NCBI GenBank assembly: GCA_965662885.1
Contig: CBFIJI010000087.1
Span: 1 to 9,086 of the forward strand
Direction: 5' to 3'
Source of the DNA: CBFIJI01 sp965662885
GTDB lineage: Bacteria; Bacteroidota; Bacteroidia; Flavobacteriales; Flavobacteriaceae
DNA length: 9,086 bases
Part shown: in pieces, positions 6,130-9,086 of the stretch
How positions within the stretch are numbered: the first letter of the stretch is position 1
How the letters are laid out: every line of letters begins with the position of its first letter
Position numbers and translations under genes: made by a program
The notes under the pieces: model-generated
Told to the model about the DNA's origin: nothing
Databases searched by the model: none
Seen by the model: only the letters and a program-made list of their open reading frames with translations

Positions 6130-7170
6130 ATGGAGTCAAAAACCCTCGTGGAATCTTTGGACTATTTGTGGTCGTGTCAATTACCCTTCGTTTTTTTTCG
6201 CCTTCCAGAAACCAATACGGTAAAATGTTTCTATCAATTAGATAAGACGCTTCACCATACAACGTCTTTAGCTATTGAGGGGTTCGTTATGGCTCCATTT
6301 TCTACCCAAGAAAAAATCCCTTTTATTCCAGCAAAACATCAACATTCTTTTGTGGTTTCTAACGCTAGTGTTACAACTAAACACCCAGCGGTAACCTTAG
6401 AAAATTCTTTTAAAGCCACTTTTATTGACTTGGTAAAAAAAGCAAAAGATACCATTACAAAGAAAGGCCTTCAAAAGGTGGTGGTGTCTAGAGCTATTGT
6501 TCACCCCTTAAAAACCAATCCATTAACACTGTTTACCAACCTCCTTGGATTGTATCCAACAGCGATGGTAACCTTTTGGCACCATCCAAAAGTTGGCACT
6601 TGGTTAGGAGCAAGCCCAGAAATTTTGGTTCGTATGGAAGGTGGTTGGCTTCAAACAATGGCCCTAGCAGGCACACAAGTATATTCCGAAAATACACCTC
6701 CACAGTGGATGGATAAAGAAAAGGAAGAGCAACAATTTGTTACCGACCAATTAAAAAGAGATTTGGAAAAACACTATCCTAACAAAGCCCTTTCAATTTC
6801 AAAACCCTACACTAAACGTGCAGGTAATTTATTACATCTATGTACTGAGTTTAAACTTCAGGGTCCCCATTTTGTTTTAAAACCCTTATTGGATTTGATT
6901 CATCCCACACCTGCGGTAGGTGGTATTCCAAAAGAAAAAGCATTGACTTTTTTAAGAAATAATGAGGCTTACGATCGTTCCTTTTATTCAGGATATTTAG
7001 GTCCCATCAATACAAATTCTTCTCAGCTATTTGTCAATCTTCGCTGCGCACAATGGACTGAAAATAGTTTAACACTTTATGTAGGGGCAGGAATAACAGC
7101 TTCGAGTGTCCCTGAGATGGAATGGGAAGAAACAGAACGAAAAGCAGAAACCTTTCTCCATGCACTTTGA
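6130..7170 (+). CDS. menF: Isochorismate synthase (chorismate-binding enzyme)
   Basis: Converts chorismate to isochorismate, the entry step of the menaquinone branch, in the cytosol with Mg2+. The 346 residues form a chorismate-binding domain with a short N-terminal part; Bacteroidota versions are shorter than E. coli MenF (about 430). Visible motifs: KVVVSRA (116-122), where Lys 116 is the likely water-activating base; GASPEIL (160-166); ALAGT (178-182); KEKEEQQFV (196-204); LHLCTEF (235-241); HPTPAVGGIP (258-267); SFYSGYLGP (284-292); VNLRCA (302-307); VGAGIT (318-323); and EMEWEET (329-335) with metal-binding acidic residues. The family also includes EntC/DhbC (siderophores) and anthranilate or aminodeoxychorismate synthases; the neighbouring thioesterase and menD decide for menaquinone. 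The ATG follows the previous stop with no gap. A 73-base gap precedes menD. Confidence 0.95.
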   Translation: MESKTLVESLDYLWSCQLPFVFFRLPETNTVKCFYQLDKTLHHTTSLAIEGFVMAPFSTQEKIPFIPAKHQHSFVVSNASVTTKHPAVTLENSFKATFIDLVKKAKDTITKKGLQKVVVSRAIVHPLKTNPLTLFTNLLGLYPTAMVTFWHHPKVGTWLGASPEILVRMEGGWLQTMALAGTQVYSENTPPQWMDKEKEEQQFVTDQLKRDLEKHYPNKALSISKPYTKRAGNLLHLCTEFKLQGPHFVLKPLLDLIHPTPAVGGIPKEKALTFLRNNEAYDRSFYSGYLGPINTNSSQLFVNLRCAQWTENSLTLYVGAGITASSVPEMEWEETERKAETFLHAL

Positions 7171-7183
7171 AAAGCAACTCATA

Positions 7184-7216
7184 TTGAATTTATTGTTTTT
7201 TCGTTTTGTATTTTTG
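7184..7216 (+). promoter_or_regulatory. Candidate Bacteroidota-type promoter for menD
   Basis: TATTTTTG at 7209-7216 is an exact match to the -7 consensus TAnnTTTG of Bacteroidota housekeeping promoters. A TTG at 7184-7186 lies 22 bases upstream and could serve as the -33 element; the spacing is near the upper end of what is usual. The element ends 27 bases before the menD ATG. In AT-rich DNA such matches arise by chance, so this is a candidate only. It would let menD and following genes be transcribed apart from menF. Confidence 0.4.
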
Positions 7217-7243
7217 CTTGATGATGTTGATTTTCTTAGCTGA

Positions 7244-9022
7244 ATGAATTTATACCCATCGATACCTTTAGCACAGACGCTTGTCCGTCTTTTTGCGCTT
7301 AAAAAAATTAAGCATGTAGTGATTTGTGCCGGTTCGCGTAATGCTCCTTTAACCAATGGGTTTGTTGGGGATTCTTTTTTTAAAACATACAGTATTGTCG
7401 ATGAACGTGCCGCTGCTTTTTTTGGCTTAGGGATAGCCCAACAAACTAAAGAGCCTGCTGCTTTACTGTGTACTTCTGGATCAGCATTATTAAATTTCTA
7501 TCCTGCAGTAGCAGAAGCTTATTATAGTGATATTCCATTAATTGTCGTTTCTGCTGACCGAATGCCTCATCGTATTGATATTGGGGATGGTCAAACCATT
7601 CGACAGAACGGTGTTTTTGAACCTCATTTGGAAGGTGTTGCCCAGTTAAAGCCAGATATAGTCCATGCTACTGAAACATTGTTGCAAAATCCCATGCAAA
7701 AATTGATTGATCCGAAGGCAAGCCCGGAACAAATTCAAGCGGAACAAGCGGAAATTCAAAAGTATAATACCCACGAAATCCTCCGGGTTTTAAAACTTGT
7801 CGTTTCCAAAAAAGGACCTGTTCATTTTAATGTCCCTCTTGAAGAACCATTATATGGGATGACGAATGAAGCGATTCCTTTGGAGCTAAAAACAATGCAT
7901 AAAGTCTCCGAAAATGAAGATAACTTAAAGTTTGAGGAAATTAAAAAACAGTGGAGGAAGTCCCCAAAAAAAATGGTTATACTGGGTGTACTCAGTCCCA
8001 ACAGTATTTCTCCTGAGTTGATGGATCTTTTGTGTAATGACCCTTCCGTAGTGGTATTGACAGAAACCACCTCTAATTGCCAACATGCCAATGCCATCAA
8101 TTCTATTGATAGCCTGATGGCTCCTCTAGAAATTACGAGCACCAATCGTGATTCCTTGATTCAACCTGATATTCTTTTAACTTTTGGAGGAATGATCGTT
8201 TCTAAAAAGATTAAATCTTTTTTACGTTCCAATCCCCCAAAACACCACTGGCATGTTGATCAGAAAAAAGCATATAACACCTATTATTGTTTGGATAAGC
8301 ATATTAAAAAGAGTCCAAATTCCTTTCTTCAGTTACTTTATAAAACTACTACTGTTCCAATACCCTCGGATTACAACAAACAGGTGATGGAGCAATACAA
8401 GTATTTTCGTCAAACTGGGGTCAGTTATTTACGTCAAATACCCTTTAGTGATTTAAAGGTGTTTGCCACCATATTCGAAAATATCCCACAAAATATCAAC
8501 CTACAATTAGCCAATAGTTCCACCATTCGTTATGCTCAATTATTTGACATTCCAAAGGAAGTAGCTGTTTTTTGTAATCGGGGAACAAGTGGTATAGACG
8601 GTAGCACGGCAACTGCAGTTGGAGCTTCTTTAATGAAAGAACACCCAACACTTTTAATTACTGGTGATTTAAGTTTTTTCTACGACATCAATGGTTTGTG
8701 GAATAATTATATTCCTGCTTCCTTTCGAATTCTTCTCGTCAACAACAACGGAGGCGGAATTTTTAGAATTTTACCTGGTGAAAAAGATACCGAGAAATAC
8801 GACCGTTATTTTGAAACGATTCACCAGCGCAATGCTAAGTATTTAGCAAAAGCCTTTAATTTTAAGTATCGTAAACTGCGTTCCTCATGGGGACTAAAGT
8901 CTGCTTTAAATAGTTTTTTTAAACCCTCAAAACAACCTAAAATTTTAGAAATACAAACCCCAAGGCAATTAAATGATACCGTTTTATTGGATTATTTCAA
9001 GGTCATGGCAAAAAATCAATAA
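7244..9022 (+). CDS. menD: 2-succinyl-5-enolpyruvyl-6-hydroxy-3-cyclohexene-1-carboxylate synthase
   Basis: MenD is a thiamine-diphosphate enzyme that decarboxylates 2-oxoglutarate and adds the product to isochorismate, forming SEPHCHC, the second step of menaquinone synthesis. The 592 residues are slightly longer than E. coli MenD (556). The N-terminal domain has CAGSRNAPLT (28-37), catalytic DERAAAFFGLG (53-63) with Glu 55, LCTSGSALLNFYPAV (75-89), SADRMPHR (103-110) with substrate-binding Arg 106, and GDGQTIRQ (114-121). The C-terminal cofactor domain has NRGTSGIDGSTATAVG (445-460) and the ThDP/Mg motif from GDLSFFYDINGLW (474-486) to VNNNGGGIF (499-507). The region around 145-180 is a loosely conserved, charged stretch between the domains. 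The ATG at 7244 matches the usual N-terminus, starting just before the first helix. It lies 73 bases after menF, with a candidate own promoter, and 11 bases before the probable menB. Confidence 0.98.
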   Translation: MNLYPSIPLAQTLVRLFALKKIKHVVICAGSRNAPLTNGFVGDSFFKTYSIVDERAAAFFGLGIAQQTKEPAALLCTSGSALLNFYPAVAEAYYSDIPLIVVSADRMPHRIDIGDGQTIRQNGVFEPHLEGVAQLKPDIVHATETLLQNPMQKLIDPKASPEQIQAEQAEIQKYNTHEILRVLKLVVSKKGPVHFNVPLEEPLYGMTNEAIPLELKTMHKVSENEDNLKFEEIKKQWRKSPKKMVILGVLSPNSISPELMDLLCNDPSVVVLTETTSNCQHANAINSIDSLMAPLEITSTNRDSLIQPDILLTFGGMIVSKKIKSFLRSNPPKHHWHVDQKKAYNTYYCLDKHIKKSPNSFLQLLYKTTTVPIPSDYNKQVMEQYKYFRQTGVSYLRQIPFSDLKVFATIFENIPQNINLQLANSSTIRYAQLFDIPKEVAVFCNRGTSGIDGSTATAVGASLMKEHPTLLITGDLSFFYDINGLWNNYIPASFRILLVNNNGGGIFRILPGEKDTEKYDRYFETIHQRNAKYLAKAFNFKYRKLRSSWGLKSALNSFFKPSKQPKILEIQTPRQLNDTVLLDYFKVMAKNQ

Positions 9023-9033
9023 ATTCGTAAAAA

Positions 9034-9086
9034 ATGAGTAACGTGAGAAAATGGGAGTCTATAAAATCGTATAGTGATATCAAATT
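9034..9086 (+). CDS. menB: Start of probable 1,4-dihydroxy-2-naphthoyl-CoA synthase, cut by the window end
   Basis: An ATG 11 bases after the menD stop opens a frame that runs to the window edge. It gives 17 full codons, reading MSNVRKWESIKSYSDIK, followed by TT, which would be Phe or Leu. MenB proteins of Bacteroidota typically begin with a short polar leader, then W-E-x-(V/I)-K-x-Y-x-D-I-x-Y, as I recall, which this matches well. MenB cyclises succinylbenzoyl-CoA to DHNA-CoA, the substrate of the proposed thioesterase at 5713-6129. No catalytic residue is inside the window, so the call rests on the N-terminal pattern and on gene order. Confidence 0.65.
   Translation, partial: MSNVRKWESIKSYSDIK

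Noticed and set aside
7069..7356. Open frame of 95 codons on the minus strand across the menF-menD junction
   Set aside because: It overlaps both gene ends and encodes a low-complexity, Lys/Ser/Phe/Cys-rich sequence typical of antisense AT-rich DNA.
7822..8145. Open frame of 107 codons on the minus strand inside menD
   Set aside because: Fully antisense to a well-supported menD frame, with no family signature.

Overview
The window reads as ordinary chromosomal DNA of a member of the Bacteroidota, most likely family Flavobacteriaceae. Supporting signs are the AT-rich sequence, protein sequences that resemble flavobacterial homologues as I remember them, a LemA/TPM gene trio, a DnaK ending in DVDFEEVK, a menaquinone gene cluster, and a promoter-like TATTTTTG element matching the TAnnTTTG consensus of this phylum. 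I see no mobile element, CRISPR array, rRNA or tRNA. The genus cannot be named from sequence alone.

Left part (1-3488), all on the minus strand. In transcription order, lemA (2889-3488) is followed by two TPM-domain genes (2446-2886 and 1657-2445). The gaps are 2 and 0 bases, so this looks like one operon for an envelope-associated module. After a 189-base gap come panB (652-1467, first step of pantothenate and CoA synthesis) and, 11 bases further, an RluA-family pseudouridine synthase (47-640). That last gene carries an in-frame TAA at 47-49. The same frame continues past it to the window edge with the family's conserved C-terminal HPVTKE-type segment, so the gene is probably a nonsense-interrupted copy or holds a sequence error.

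Middle (3489-5700). A 242-base divergent intergenic region separates lemA from dnaK. It contains a perfect 7-bp inverted repeat just before the dnaK start. dnaK (3731-5644) is complete and ends in a strong hairpin terminator (5662-5700).

Right part (5713-9086), plus strand: a menaquinone (vitamin K2) cluster. It holds a YdiI-like hot-dog thioesterase, probably the DHNA-CoA thioesterase MenI; an isochorismate synthase (menF) starting directly at the thioesterase stop; menD after a 73-base gap that carries its own candidate promoter; and the first 17 codons of what is probably menB, cut by the window end. Together these would cover chorismate to isochorismate to SEPHCHC, plus the later DHNA-CoA formation and hydrolysis steps. 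menH, menC, menE and menA are not in the window.

I did not find a convincing new biological system. The points most worth a second look are the interrupted pseudouridine synthase, the inverted repeat before dnaK, and the assignment of the thioesterase to menaquinone synthesis.
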